Source: JBFMEX01 sp040752215 (GTDB taxonomy: Bacteria > Pseudomonadota > Alphaproteobacteria > Rhizobiales > Hyphomicrobiaceae). From it: a stretch of 64,000 nucleotides of DNA. A program made the translations under genes and the position numbers. The stretch is taken from assembly GCA_040752215.1 (NCBI GenBank), contig JBFMEX010000033.1, forward strand, positions 15,746 to 79,745, written 5' to 3'. This document shows positions 9,574-18,215 of the stretch, in pieces (the stretch's first letter is position 1; each line of letters begins with the position of its first letter). Under the pieces are notes generated by a model. That model saw nothing but the letters and a program-made list of their open reading frames with translations. It was not told the origin of the DNA and searched no databases.

Positions 9574-10358
9574 ACGACTTCGAGACCATTCGGATCGAGC
9601 GCGACGAGCGCGGGGTCGCAAGACTCATCCTGGCGCGGGCGGAGCGGCGCAATGTGCTCGATGCCCAATGCATCTTGGAGATTCGGCAGGCGCTTGCGAA
9701 GGTCAAGGCCGATGACGCGGCGCGCGTGCTCGTGCTGATGGCCGAGGGCGATTGCTTCTCGGCCGGAGCGGATCTGCACTGGATGCTTCAGTTGACCCGG
9801 TCGACACATGCCGACCGGCTGACCGCTGCTACCCTCCTGGCTGGCATGCTTCTGGAGCTCGATACGCTGCCGAAGCCCGTCGTTGCTCGTGTGCAGGGGT
9901 CCGCTTTCGGCGGCGGGGTCGGCTTGCTGTCGGCGTGTGACATCGTCATTGCCTGCGATACCGCGCAGTTTGCCCTGAGCGAGGTGCGGCTCGGGCTCGC
10001 TCCGGCGACCATCGCGCCCTACATTGTCGCCCGCATCGGGTCGGCGGCAGCGCGCCGGCTGATGCTGACCGGGCGGCTTGTCGCCGCCGCCGAGGCGATG
10101 CGGATCGGACTCGTGCAAGCGATCGCGCCGGTCGACGAGCTCGATGGCTGCGTCGGGCGGGAACTCGCCGATCTTCTGAAGGGCGCGCCGGGTGCGCACG
10201 CCGCCACGAAGGCGCTGTGCCGGAGCCTTGGCGTAGCCGGGCGCGCGAGCCTGACGGGCCTTACCGCCGAGGCCCTCGCCGATCGTCTCGGATCGGAGGA
10301 GGCACAATCGCGAATAGCCGGCTTCCTCACCGGCCGCGGCCGACGCGAGGCACCGTAG
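9570..10358 (+). CDS. liuC: Methylglutaconyl-CoA hydratase-type enoyl-CoA hydratase
   Basis: Crotonase-fold protein of 262 residues that likely hydrates 3-methylglutaconyl-CoA to HMG-CoA. The segment SAGADLHWM and the oxyanion-hole region GSAFGGGVGLLSACDIVIA are visible, together with the EVRLGLAPATIAPYI segment found in LiuC/AUH-type enzymes. The start ATG overlaps the HMG-CoA lyase stop (ATGA). The gene order ivd-mccB-hmgL-liuC is a rearranged version of the pseudomonad liu operon, without liuR and liuD. General enoyl-CoA hydratase activity is the alternative, but the operon supports the leucine role. Confidence 0.85.
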   Translation: MNDFETIRIERDERGVARLILARAERRNVLDAQCILEIRQALAKVKADDAARVLVLMAEGDCFSAGADLHWMLQLTRSTHADRLTAATLLAGMLLELDTLPKPVVARVQGSAFGGGVGLLSACDIVIACDTAQFALSEVRLGLAPATIAPYIVARIGSAAARRLMLTGRLVAAAEAMRIGLVQAIAPVDELDGCVGRELADLLKGAPGAHAATKALCRSLGVAGRASLTGLTAEALADRLGSEEAQSRIAGFLTGRGRREAP

Positions 10359-10444
10359 CGGGTACCGTCCGGGGCATGGACGGCCGCTGCTCGCGCACCC
10401 ATGTATTGCTCACGAGCCGCGCGCTCCGGCGTGGGGGACCGGCG

Positions 10445-10591
10445 ATGGAGTTCATCATGAAGAAGGCGATCTGGGTCGATAACCGCGAACGTTATGACGA
10501 GCTCAATCCGATGGAGAGTGCCGGCTCAAAGCTGTATTGGACCATCGGCGCAATCTGCCTCGCAGTCGTGGTAATGCTGTTCGCGCTCTGA
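10445..10591 (+). CDS. Small single-pass membrane protein, unknown function
   Basis: 48 residues (44 if the second ATG at 10457 is used; that one has GGAG 6 bases upstream, while 10445 follows GGGGGA). A charged, cytosol-like N-terminal half (KAIWVDNRERYDELNP) is followed by one hydrophobic helix (IGAICLAVVVMLFAL) that ends the protein. I do not recognise a family. It lies about 90 bases after liuC in the same direction and could be on the same transcript. It is supported by the Shine-Dalgarno and the clean charge/hydrophobicity layout, but short frames in GC-rich DNA carry risk. Confidence 0.45.
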   Translation: MEFIMKKAIWVDNRERYDELNPMESAGSKLYWTIGAICLAVVVMLFAL

Positions 10592-10731
10592 GGCGAGCCG
10601 ACGACACCCCGATGCGCAGCACACGAGGGCGCGGACCCGCTGTCTCGGCTCGCTCACCAGGGCTTGGCGCGTGGCACGGTTCCCTGGCGGACCCGTGACG
10701 GGCAGAGTGCTCCGGGATTGGCAGCACAGCC

Positions 10732-10968
10732 TCAGGCAGCCTTCGCCCGAGCGTTGAATTCGCGCCTCGACATGACGACGTAGACCCAACCGTCCTGGGC
10801 GGACCTCCGCAACCGGGCGGTCTCTTCTGCGGCCTCTTTCGTCGCATGCTCGGAGACCAGGATCAGCTCCATCAGCTCCAGCATTTCCATGTCGCCGCTG
10901 GGATCGGTACGCGCCGCGGCGATCGAGTCTGCAACCCTTGCCGCGACTACCCAATTGTTTCCTTTCAT
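10732..10968 (-). CDS. Hypothetical 78-residue protein
   Basis: Begins MKGNNWVVAARVADSIAAA and ends with WVYVVMSRREFNARAKAA. It is predicted soluble, helix-rich and acidic in the middle (MEMLELMELILVSEHATKEAAEETARL). I recognise no family. The start at 10968 is convincing: AAGGAG lies about 8 bases upstream. It stands alone, with a 140-base gap to the gene on one side and a long non-coding stretch on the promoter side. Confidence 0.6.
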   Translation of the reverse strand: MKGNNWVVAARVADSIAAARTDPSGDMEMLELMELILVSEHATKEAAEETARLRRSAQDGWVYVVMSRREFNARAKAA

Positions 10969-11505
10969 CGGGGCACTCCTTGCTTGCGGGCAGCCGCGCG
11001 CCGGTGTCGTCCCCCGATTGGCCCGGCCGTTGCGCCACGACGGCGCGTACGTGCTGCTGCCCCTCGATGTCGAGAATATAGGTGCTGACCGCATTGCATT
11101 CACCGGTCCAGCAGCTCGTTCTGGCTCCGCAAGGCAAAATATGGCCGGCGTGCTGCCGGTCCTCAGCGGCCGGCTGCTGGTCACCTGGCCCGCCTGCGAA
11201 GCCTCGCCGGGCGCAGGGACTGCGGTGCCATTGCGGCCGGGAGCGAAAGACCATTATCGCAGGTCTTCACCCACGGCAGGCGGGCGCACCCAAGCGGAGG
11301 AGCCGCGCCAAGCTCGATTGATCCCCACGATTGAAAATTTCGACCTGCGCCGCCGCTGGCCGCGCGCGGCGGCCGGCTCTCGGAACGAGAGTCGCCGCGC
11401 GCAACGAAACGAAATACCGGCGCGCTGATTGGCGCTGGCAACAGGTCGAAACGTTCGCGCGCCGGCTTGAGCCATCAACCCGAACGCGGATGCCAGGGGT
11501 CCAGG
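10969..11505. other. 537-base intergenic stretch with nested palindromes
   Basis: No convincing gene on either strand. It carries the promoter and Shine-Dalgarno of the 78-residue gene at its left end. At its right end it has a nested inverted structure: TTTCGACCTG at 11338-11347 is matched by CAGGTCGAAA at 11442-11451, and between them lies a 10-base stem (11362-11371 with 11393-11402) enclosing a 6-base hairpin CTCTCG-GAA-CGAGAG. No T-run follows on either strand, so it is not a textbook terminator for rocD. Confidence 0.6.
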
Positions 11506-12714
11506 CTATCGGTCGGCGAGGGCGGCTTCGAACCGCTCGACCGCCCAGTCAACCTCCTCGCGGGTAATGACCAGCGGGGGCGACACGCGGATGACGTGCT
11601 CGTGGGTCTCGGTCGTCAGCACCCCATTCGCGAGCAGCGCCTCGCAGTAGCGGCGCGCTCCGCCAGCCTCCGGGTGAAGCTCGATCGCCAGCATCAGCCC
11701 ACGGCCGCGCACCGCTTTGACGACGCTTGATCGCAGTCCAGCCAGCGCCGACTTGAAATAGGCGCCCTGCTCGGCCGCGTTCTCGATCATGCCCTCCTCG
11801 GTCAACACGCGCAGCGCAGCGCGCGCCACCGCGCAGGCGAGCGGATTGCCGCCAAACGTCGAGCCGTGATCTCCCGGCTGTAGCACCCCTAGGATCTCAT
11901 TGTTCGAGAGCACCGCCGAGACCGGATAGAAGCCTCCCGACAGGGCCTTGCCGAGCAGCGTGACGTCGGCCTCGATGCCTTCGTGCTCCTCCGCCAGAAG
12001 CCGCCCGGTCCGGCCGAGACCGGTCTGGATCTCGTCGAGCACGAGCGCGATGCCCGTCTGCGAGCACAGCTCGCGCACTTTGCGGAAGTAGCTCGCCGGC
12101 GGAACGATGACGCCACCCTCGCCCTGAATGGGCTCGACGAGAAAAGCGACGGTTCGCGGAGTGATCGCAGCAGCGAGCGCCTCGAAGTCGCCGAACGGGA
12201 TGGTCGTGAAGCCCGGTGCGAAGGGACCGAATCCCTTGCGCCGCTTGGCATCGGACGAGAAGCCGACGATTGCTATCGTGCGGCCGTGGAAGTTGTTCGC
12301 GCAGACGATGATATCGGCCTCGTTCTCGGGCACACCGCGCACCTCGTAGCCCCATTTGCGCACGGTCTTGATCGCGGTCTCGACCGCCTCCGCCCCGCTG
12401 TTCATCGGCAGGATCTTGTGCGCCCCCGTGAGGCGCGCGAGGTCGTCATAGAGGAGGCCGAGCTGATCGTTGTGGAACGCGCGCGAGGTGATCGTCAGCC
12501 TCGTCGCCTGCTCGGCCATGGCCGCGGCGATCCTCGGGTGGCAATGGCCCTGATTGACCGCCGAGTAGGCCGACAGGCAGTCGAGATACCGGTTGCCGTC
12601 GACGTCCCAGAGCCACACACCGCGTCCACGGGAAAGGACCACGCCGAGTGGGGCATAGTTGTGTGCACCGAGCCGGTCCTCGCGTGCAATCAGCTCAAGC
12701 GGCATCTCGCCCAT
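11506..12714 (-). CDS. rocD: Ornithine aminotransferase (ornithine-oxo-acid transaminase)
   Basis: PLP-dependent class III aminotransferase of 402 residues that moves the delta-amino group of ornithine to 2-oxoglutarate, giving glutamate semialdehyde. Family segments include [50 protein letters not shown] and the PLP-lysine region [15 protein letters not shown], all closer to RocD than to ArgD or GabT. The start at 12714 is set by AAGGAGG six bases upstream and overlaps the arginase end by 20 bases. Together with arginase it forms the arginase route of arginine breakdown. Confidence 0.9.
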   Translation of the reverse strand: MGEMPLELIAREDRLGAHNYAPLGVVLSRGRGVWLWDVDGNRYLDCLSAYSAVNQGHCHPRIAAAMAEQATRLTITSRAFHNDQLGLLYDDLARLTGAHKILPMNSGAEAVETAIKTVRKWGYEVRGVPENEADIIVCANNFHGRTIAIVGFSSDAKRRKGFGPFAPGFTTIPFGDFEALAAAITPRTVAFLVEPIQGEGGVIVPPASYFRKVRELCSQTGIALVLDEIQTGLGRTGRLLAEEHEGIEADVTLLGKALSGGFYPVSAVLSNNEILGVLQPGDHGSTFGGNPLACAVARAALRVLTEEGMIENAAEQGAYFKSALAGLRSSVVKAVRGRGLMLAIELHPEAGGARRYCEALLANGVLTTETHEHVIRVSPPLVITREEVDWAVERFEAALADR

Positions 12715-13705
12715 CGCGGGCCTCCTTTGCGGCAATCCCCCGGGATTGGACGAACTCCCCTCCGAGCATGGTGGCCACGAGCCCGACCGCCATGCGCGCG
12801 CTGTTGCCGTCAGGATCGAGCCGGGGGTTGAGCTCGGTCACGTCGAGCGAGCCGACCACGCCGGACTGGTGCAACATGGCCATGACGCAATTGGCTTGGG
12901 CCACGTTGAGGCCCCCTGGGACCGGTGTCCCGACACCGGACGCGAGTGTCGGATCGAGGGCATCGATGTCGAGACTGACGTGCAGCATGCCCGCCCGCGA
13001 TGCCACCCGATCGAGCAGGCGCTGCAGCGGCAGTCGGATACCGAACTCGTCGATCTGCTGCATGCCAACGGAGGAGACCTTGTTGCGGCGTAGCGCCGGC
13101 AGCTCACCTGGGTCGACCGCCCGAAGCCCAAGGATGCAGGTGTTCTCCGGCTTGACGATCGGCGGACGCCGGTCACTGAGCAGGGGCTCGAAGCCGCCCT
13201 CGCCGATCAGCGCCGCGAGCGCCATCCCATGCATGTTGCCGGAGGGGGTGGTGAAGGGCGTGTTGCAGTCGGCGTGTGCGTCGATCCACAACAGGAAGAC
13301 CTCCCGGCCGGCCTCGGCCCAATGGTGCGCGATCCCGCTTACGGTGCCCATGGACAGGCTGTGATCGCCCCCGAGAACAACCGGCAGCTCGCCGCCCCGG
13401 ACGACGGAATGGACGGTGGCGGATAACAGCCGCATCCACGCCGCGACCTGTTCGGCATTGCGGGCGTGTCCGCCGAGACGGCGGTCGCCTGCGCCCGCGC
13501 CAGCCTGGTAAGCGGAGCCTTCCGGGTGCAGGTCGCCTGCGTCGCGAACCGTGCAGCCGCGCCGGCACAACTCCTCGAGGAGGCCGGCCTTGCGCAGTGC
13601 AGCGGGTCCGAACCGCACCCCGAAATCGACGCCCCCGACGTCCGCCGGTGCGCCGATCAGGGCGATGCGGCGCTGCGAGCGCGGATTGCTGCATGCCGTA
13701 GCCAT
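12695..13705 (-). CDS. rocF: Arginase
   Basis: Mn-dependent ureohydrolase that converts arginine to ornithine and urea. The binuclear manganese motifs [18 protein letters not shown] and SLDIDALDP are all present, and the ELNP motif near the C-terminus is also typical. It has 336 residues from ATG 13705, slightly longer than many bacterial arginases because of an extra segment near residues 70-90. An upstream in-frame ATG at 13798 would run into the operator region and is not favoured. It is first in a two-gene operon with rocD and divergent from an Lrp-type regulator. Confidence 0.93.
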   Translation of the reverse strand: MATACSNPRSQRRIALIGAPADVGGVDFGVRFGPAALRKAGLLEELCRRGCTVRDAGDLHPEGSAYQAGAGAGDRRLGGHARNAEQVAAWMRLLSATVHSVVRGGELPVVLGGDHSLSMGTVSGIAHHWAEAGREVFLLWIDAHADCNTPFTTPSGNMHGMALAALIGEGGFEPLLSDRRPPIVKPENTCILGLRAVDPGELPALRRNKVSSVGMQQIDEFGIRLPLQRLLDRVASRAGMLHVSLDIDALDPTLASGVGTPVPGGLNVAQANCVMAMLHQSGVVGSLDVTELNPRLDPDGNSARMAVGLVATMLGGEFVQSRGIAAKEARDGRDAA

Positions 13706-13793
13706 AGCGGGCCTGACAATTTCGAGGCCGGCGAATCGCCGATGCACCCGATAAACATCGTATCGATTGCCGGTGACGCATAGGCGGAATTCT

Positions 13794-13826
13794 GCCAAAC
13801 TGAACAGGCGATTTGAGCGGTTTGGC
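13794..13826. promoter_or_regulatory. Inverted repeat between divergent rocF and Lrp-type gene
   Basis: GCCAAAC (13794-13800) and GTTTGGC (13820-13826) form a perfect 7-base inverted repeat with a 19-base spacer in the 152-base divergent region. The half-site centres are 26 bases apart, about 2.5 helical turns, so they face the same side of the DNA. A site for the adjacent Lrp/AsnC protein is the natural guess, but no binding is shown by sequence alone. Confidence 0.4.
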
Positions 13827-13857
13827 GGGCTCTGATTAGCAAAGTGGCTATTCGGCC

Positions 13858-14286
13858 ATGGATGAGGTCGACCTCAAGCTGATTGCTTTGCTGCGCAACG
13901 ACGCACGTTGCCCCGTCGCCGCACTCGCCCGACAGCTCGGCGTCTCCCGCGCAACGATCAGGTCGCGTATCACGCGGTTGCTCGAGCGGGGCGTCATTCG
14001 GGGATTCACGATCCTGGTGCGAGAGAGCGATGTGGCCAGCACGGTCCGCGCGGTGACGTTGATCGCCGTGGAAGGCAACCGAGCCGAACGCGTCCTGCGG
14101 CGTCTGATCGGGTTTCCCGAGGTGCGCCGGCTGCACACCACCAACGGCCGTTGGGACATCGTCGCAGAGATCGTTGCCGACACCCTGCCGGAGTTCGATG
14201 CTCTGCTCAACCGGATCAGGTCGAGCGACGGCGTGACGAGCACCGAGACCAGTATTCTCCTGTCGTCTGCGAAGGGCGCGGTCTGA
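13858..14286 (+). CDS. Lrp/AsnC-family transcriptional regulator
   Basis: 142 residues: an N-terminal winged helix-turn-helix (DLKLIALLRNDARCPVAALARQL, recognition helix in SRATIRSRITRLLERGVI) followed by a RAM/AsnC ligand-binding domain. Divergent from rocF-rocD and 61 bases before the ALDH7 gene in the same direction. In other alphaproteobacteria Lrp-type proteins next to arginase control arginine and ornithine catabolism in response to an amino acid. That role is inferred here from position. Confidence 0.9.
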   Translation: MDEVDLKLIALLRNDARCPVAALARQLGVSRATIRSRITRLLERGVIRGFTILVRESDVASTVRAVTLIAVEGNRAERVLRRLIGFPEVRRLHTTNGRWDIVAEIVADTLPEFDALLNRIRSSDGVTSTETSILLSSAKGAV

Positions 14287-14347
14287 CCGCGCGCGTGCCG
14301 CGCGACCGCTCCGATCGTGCTCGCTGGCATCCCACGTGGAGGCTCAC

Positions 14348-15889
14348 ATGAAGCAAGTTCCCGCTGAACCGGCAAACCCCGGCGAGCACGCTCTCGCCGT
14401 GCTGGCCCGGCTCGGAGTCGGCGGCGAGGCATTTGCATCGGTGGGGTTGCCGGCCCGCTCTCCCATTACCGGCGAGGTGTACGCGCAGGCGCGCGCGACG
14501 ACAGCGGCCGAGGCGGACGATGCGATCGAGACGGCACGCAAGGCGTTTCGCCTCTGGCGCGAGGTGCCTGCTCCGGTGCGCGGCAACCTGGTCCGCGCCT
14601 TCGGCGAGACGCTGAGAGCCCACAAAGAGGACCTTGCCTGGCTGGTCACGCTGGAAGCCGGCAAGATCCGCACCGAGTCGATGGGCGAGGTGCAGGAGAT
14701 GATAGACATGTGCGATTTCGCAGTCGGCCTCTCGCGCCAGCTGCATGGTCTCGCCATTGCCTCCGAGCGCCCGCGGCATCGCATGATGGAGTGTTGGCAC
14801 CCGCTCGGCCCGACCGGCATCATCACTTCGTTCAATTTCCCCGTCGCCGTGTTCGCTTGGAATGCCGCACTGGCGCTCGTGTGCGGCAATGCGTGCCTTT
14901 GGAAGCCGTCGGAGAGGATGCCGCTGACCGCACTTGCCGTGAAGTCGCTTCTCGACCGCGCCGCCGCCACGCTGGGAGACGTGCCGACTGGGCTCGTCGG
15001 ACTGATCCTCGGCGGCAGGGAGATGGCCGAGCGACTGGCCGACGATGCGCGCGTGCCGCTCGTCTCGGCCACCGGCTCGACGGCGATGGGCCGCGCGCTC
15101 GCAACGCGCCTGGCGAAGCGCTTCGCGCGCGCGATTCTGGAGCTCGGCGGCAACAACGCCGCCATCGTTGCCCCTTCGGCCGATCTCGACCTCGCCCTGC
15201 GGGCGGTCGCGTTCGCTGCCATGGGCACGGCAGGGCAGCGGTGCACGACGCTGCGCCGGCTGCTCGTTCACGAGGACGTCTACGACGGCTTCCTGGCTCG
15301 TCTCGAGCGAGCCTATCGCTCGGTCAGGATCGGAGATCCGCGCGAGGATGGCATCCTCGTCGGACCGCTGATCGACACCGCTGCCGGCGAGGCGATGCAG
15401 CGGGCTCTCTCGCAGGCCCGTGCCGATGGCGGGCGAGTGGTCGGCGGCGAGCGCGTGCTTGCCGACCGCTATCCTCTGGCGTGCTACGTCCGGCCCGCTC
15501 TGGTAGAGATGACGAGCCAGACGGAGCTGGTCCGGCGGGAGACATTCGCTCCGATCCTCTACGTGATGCGCTACCGGGAGCTGGAGCAGGCCATCGCGTG
15601 GCAGAACGATGTTCCGCACGGGCTGGCCTCGGCGATCTTCACACGCAGCCTCGTCGAGGCCGAAACGTTCCTTTCGGCCAGCGGGTCGGACTGCGGCATA
15701 GCCAACGTGAACATCGGACCCTCGGGCGCTGAGATCGGCGGCGCTTTCGGTGGCGAGAAGGAGTCCGGGGGCGGCCGCGAGGCGGGCTCGGACGCCTGGA
15801 AGAGCTACATGCGCCGTGCCACCAACACGATCAATTTCGGCTCTGAGCTTCCCCTGGCGCAAGGGGTGCGCTTCGACGTCGAGGAGTGA
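14348..15889 (+). CDS. ALDH7-type aldehyde dehydrogenase (probable 2-aminoadipate semialdehyde dehydrogenase)
   Basis: NAD-dependent aldehyde dehydrogenase of 513 residues. The overall pattern is that of the antiquitin/AmaB group: GPTGIITSFNFPVAVFAWN, then LELGGNNAAIVAPSADLDLA and the nucleophile region GTAGQRCTTLRRL. This group oxidises piperideine-6-carboxylate/aminoadipate semialdehyde in lysine catabolism. ATG 14348 has GGAG six bases upstream; a GTG 12 bases earlier is less likely. Its neighbours are arginase, RocD and an Lrp-type regulator, so it might instead oxidise glutamate semialdehyde produced by RocD. The family assignment is firm; the substrate is not. Confidence 0.82.
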   Translation: MKQVPAEPANPGEHALAVLARLGVGGEAFASVGLPARSPITGEVYAQARATTAAEADDAIETARKAFRLWREVPAPVRGNLVRAFGETLRAHKEDLAWLVTLEAGKIRTESMGEVQEMIDMCDFAVGLSRQLHGLAIASERPRHRMMECWHPLGPTGIITSFNFPVAVFAWNAALALVCGNACLWKPSERMPLTALAVKSLLDRAAATLGDVPTGLVGLILGGREMAERLADDARVPLVSATGSTAMGRALATRLAKRFARAILELGGNNAAIVAPSADLDLALRAVAFAAMGTAGQRCTTLRRLLVHEDVYDGFLARLERAYRSVRIGDPREDGILVGPLIDTAAGEAMQRALSQARADGGRVVGGERVLADRYPLACYVRPALVEMTSQTELVRRETFAPILYVMRYRELEQAIAWQNDVPHGLASAIFTRSLVEAETFLSASGSDCGIANVNIGPSGAEIGGAFGGEKESGGGREAGSDAWKSYMRRATNTINFGSELPLAQGVRFDVEE

Positions 15890-16316
15890 TGCCGTCGAAC
15901 GAAGGGATCGAGTTTTTGTTGCCTTGCCCGCCGCACTGCGTGGCCGCAATTGCGCTATGAGCGGCCCGACGCGCCGAGCTCGATTGCCGGGCGGCGACGC
16001 GGCACCGGCAGAAGATCGGTAATTTCGGGCGCCCGGCTCGGCCGGCAACGAGGCGCCGGCCGACCGCCAAGCACTTCACTGTCGTGTGATCGGCTATTCG
16101 TGAGGTCGATTTGCCCTCGGCCGCTCGGTCGAGAGCGAGCAAGTCGCGGCCAGTGGTGCGTGCACGCGATGATCCCGTCCCTGGAAATGTCGCGCACGCA
16201 CGCCCACATCCCAGCTAGTGTGGTGATCGAGAAGTCCGCTGCATACTTCTCGGCTTGATGGTGAGGTGGACTTCTCGATCTGAACGACACGGGCTCAATA
16301 TCCGGGTGAAGCTTCG
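15890..16316. other. 427-base intergenic region upstream of cupin gene
   Basis: No gene found. The left half has a GC-rich hairpin, GGCCGGC at 16040-16046 with GCCGGCC at 16055-16061. The right half holds the repeated octamer ACTTCTCG/CGAGAAGT described separately and must contain the cupin promoter, but I see no convincing -35/-10 pair. Confidence 0.5.
16225..16280. promoter_or_regulatory. Triple inverted octamer upstream of cupin gene
   Basis: GATCGAGAAGTCC (16225-16237) and GGACTTCTCGATC (16268-16280) are a perfect 13-base inverted repeat. A third copy of the core, ACTTCTCG (16245-16252), sits between them, so the left arm can pair either with the middle copy (8-base stem, 9-base loop) or with the right copy (13-base stem). 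It ends 36 bases before the cupin ATG. This is either a set of protein-binding half-sites or two mutually exclusive leader hairpins. Confidence 0.5.
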
Positions 16317-16784
16317 ATGGACAGTATCGCGGAAGCAAGATGCCGGGTGATCCGCGCAGTGGACACCTATCAAGGCAAGCAAGGCTTGACCTACGCATGT
16401 GGCATCACCGCCGAGTCGGTCGGCGCCACGGGCATCTGCATGCACTTGCTCGAGATCCCGCCCGGCGGGCGGGCCAAGGCGCATCTGCACAAGCACCACG
16501 AGACGGCGATCTACATCCTATCCGGCGAGGTGGTCACGCTGTTTGGCGAACGCCTGCAGCATCAGATCCGCGCAAAGGCCGGCGATCTCGTCTATATCCC
16601 CGCCAACGTGCCGCATCTTCCCGTCAATCTGAGCAATGAGCCGGTCGCGTCAGTGATCGCGCGCACCGATCCCAACGAGCAAGAGAGCGTTGTCCTCCTG
16701 CCCGAGTTGGAGCCCCTTGCCGAGAAGGCCATCGCGGCATTGACGGCGGAGCATCAGGCGAATCACGAGCTCTCGCCGGCGTGA
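16317..16784 (+). CDS. Cupin-domain protein
   Basis: 155-residue single cupin. Metal-binding cupin motif 1 is visible as HLHKHHETAIYILSGEV and motif 2 as GDLVYIPANVPHLPVN, with the His and Glu ligands in place. The N-terminal segment (RVIRAVDTYQGKQGLTYACGI) is typical of small cupins of unknown substrate. Monocistronic; the next gene is convergent. An enzymatic role (dioxygenase or isomerase) or a sensor role are both possible. The start is the first ATG before the conserved region and is only moderately supported. Confidence 0.8.
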   Translation: MDSIAEARCRVIRAVDTYQGKQGLTYACGITAESVGATGICMHLLEIPPGGRAKAHLHKHHETAIYILSGEVVTLFGERLQHQIRAKAGDLVYIPANVPHLPVNLSNEPVASVIARTDPNEQESVVLLPELEPLAEKAIAALTAEHQANHELSPA

Positions 16785-16909
16785 GTGGGGCGCCACGAGT
16801 GCGCACGTCGCAGCCACCTTCTCTGGCACCATCACCGGCCCTTGCGATCCGGTCTGCGCGCGGGGTGGAGCGGCTGCTCTGTCTGGAATGCTTGCGCTCG
16901 TGTCTTACC

Positions 16910-18001
16910 TCAAGGCTCGCCGTTCCGCCTGCCGCCAGTCCTCTCCTCGTCCAGCCAGGCCAATAGAAGAACCCACGCGACAGAGAGGACGATTGGGCCG
17001 AAAAACACGCCGATGATTCCGTAAGAGATCATTCCACCGATCACTCCGACGATGATGACGGGCATCGGCGTGGTCAGCCCCTTCGCGACCATGATCGGCC
17101 TCAGCACGTTGTCCAGCAGCCCGACCGGGACCATGTAGGCCGTGAAGAGAAGGGCGCTGACGGTATCCATCGTCACCCAGCTCCAGATCAGGACGGGGAG
17201 AAACACAATCCCCGGCCCGATCTGAACGATGCCAAGCAGCAGCGACAGGAAGGCCAGGATGCCGGCGCCCGGTATGCCCGCCGCGATGAAGCCGATGCCG
17301 GCGAGCAGCGATTGAAGAAGCGCGACCCCAATGACGCCGCGCGACACGCTGCGGATCGTCGCGCCGCCCAGTTGTACCATCTCGCGGCCGCGCGGACGAA
17401 GCACGCGCTCCATCGAACGCCCGAGCAGCTCGACCAGCCGCGGCCCCGGATGGAAGAGGAAGCCCGCGATGACGATCGCAGCGAGGAACTTGACAAGTCC
17501 GAGCATCGCGCCGCTCGCGATGTGCAGAAGCCTGATTCCCATCGGCTTCAGGACGGGTGCCAACTCGGTCAACTCGGCTCTGATGTCGGTCTCGGCCCGA
17601 CTCCACGTGTCGTAGAGCCAAGTCCCGACGAGCGGCCAGTCCTTGACCGAATCCGCCGGGCGGGGGATCGACAGCTGTCCCTCCTCGAGCCCCCTGGCGA
17701 GCAGCCTCAGCCCGTCGATCATGCCGACACCGAGCCAAGCGACCGGGGCCACGACGACCGCTAGGCACAGGACCGTGACGAGTACGGCAGCAAGGCGTGG
17801 CCGTCCGGTCCATAGTCGGATCCAGTCGAACAGCGGATAGAGGGCGACCGCCAGGATCGCGCTCCACATAACGATCGTAACAAACGGCGCGATGACCTCC
17901 CAGGAGAGGTAGACGAGCAGCACGAGCAGCCCGATGCGGATGGCCACATCGACGCCATCGCCGTTCGGCGTCACCGATTTCGGCTCAACATTCTGCGACA
18001 T
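16910..18001 (-). CDS. AI-2E family transporter (PerM/YhhT-type membrane protein)
   Basis: 363-residue integral membrane protein with about eight hydrophobic segments, arranged two-two-four as in the AI-2E/UPF0118 family. The conserved C-terminal stretch is visible: GIVQIGPGIVFLPVLIWSW, then MVPVGLLDNVLRPIMVAKG. Members export autoinducer-2 or small ions, or act as Na/H antiporters; the substrate here is unknown. The start MSQNVEPK at 18001 precedes the first membrane segment by a short polar tail. It stands alone, convergent with the cupin gene. Confidence 0.88.
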   Translation of the reverse strand: MSQNVEPKSVTPNGDGVDVAIRIGLLVLLVYLSWEVIAPFVTIVMWSAILAVALYPLFDWIRLWTGRPRLAAVLVTVLCLAVVVAPVAWLGVGMIDGLRLLARGLEEGQLSIPRPADSVKDWPLVGTWLYDTWSRAETDIRAELTELAPVLKPMGIRLLHIASGAMLGLVKFLAAIVIAGFLFHPGPRLVELLGRSMERVLRPRGREMVQLGGATIRSVSRGVIGVALLQSLLAGIGFIAAGIPGAGILAFLSLLLGIVQIGPGIVFLPVLIWSWVTMDTVSALLFTAYMVPVGLLDNVLRPIMVAKGLTTPMPVIIVGVIGGMISYGIIGVFFGPIVLSVAWVLLLAWLDEERTGGRRNGEP

Positions 18002-18215
18002 GCTCGCTCGCCCTAAAGAGGGCAGGCGCGTGCCCCTCGCAATTGGCACGGACCGAGGCCCCTCTGACCTGCCCAACTTCTTCGGACCAGGCTCAGCTTG
18101 AAAGGTCAGCCCATCTCGAGCTCCGACAATCCGGCATTGCCGCTTCAGCGTCTGCAGAAGCGCTACGGCTCGTTTCGCGAATGGATCGGTCTAGTGCCCG
18201 CGGCCCTTGAGGTGG

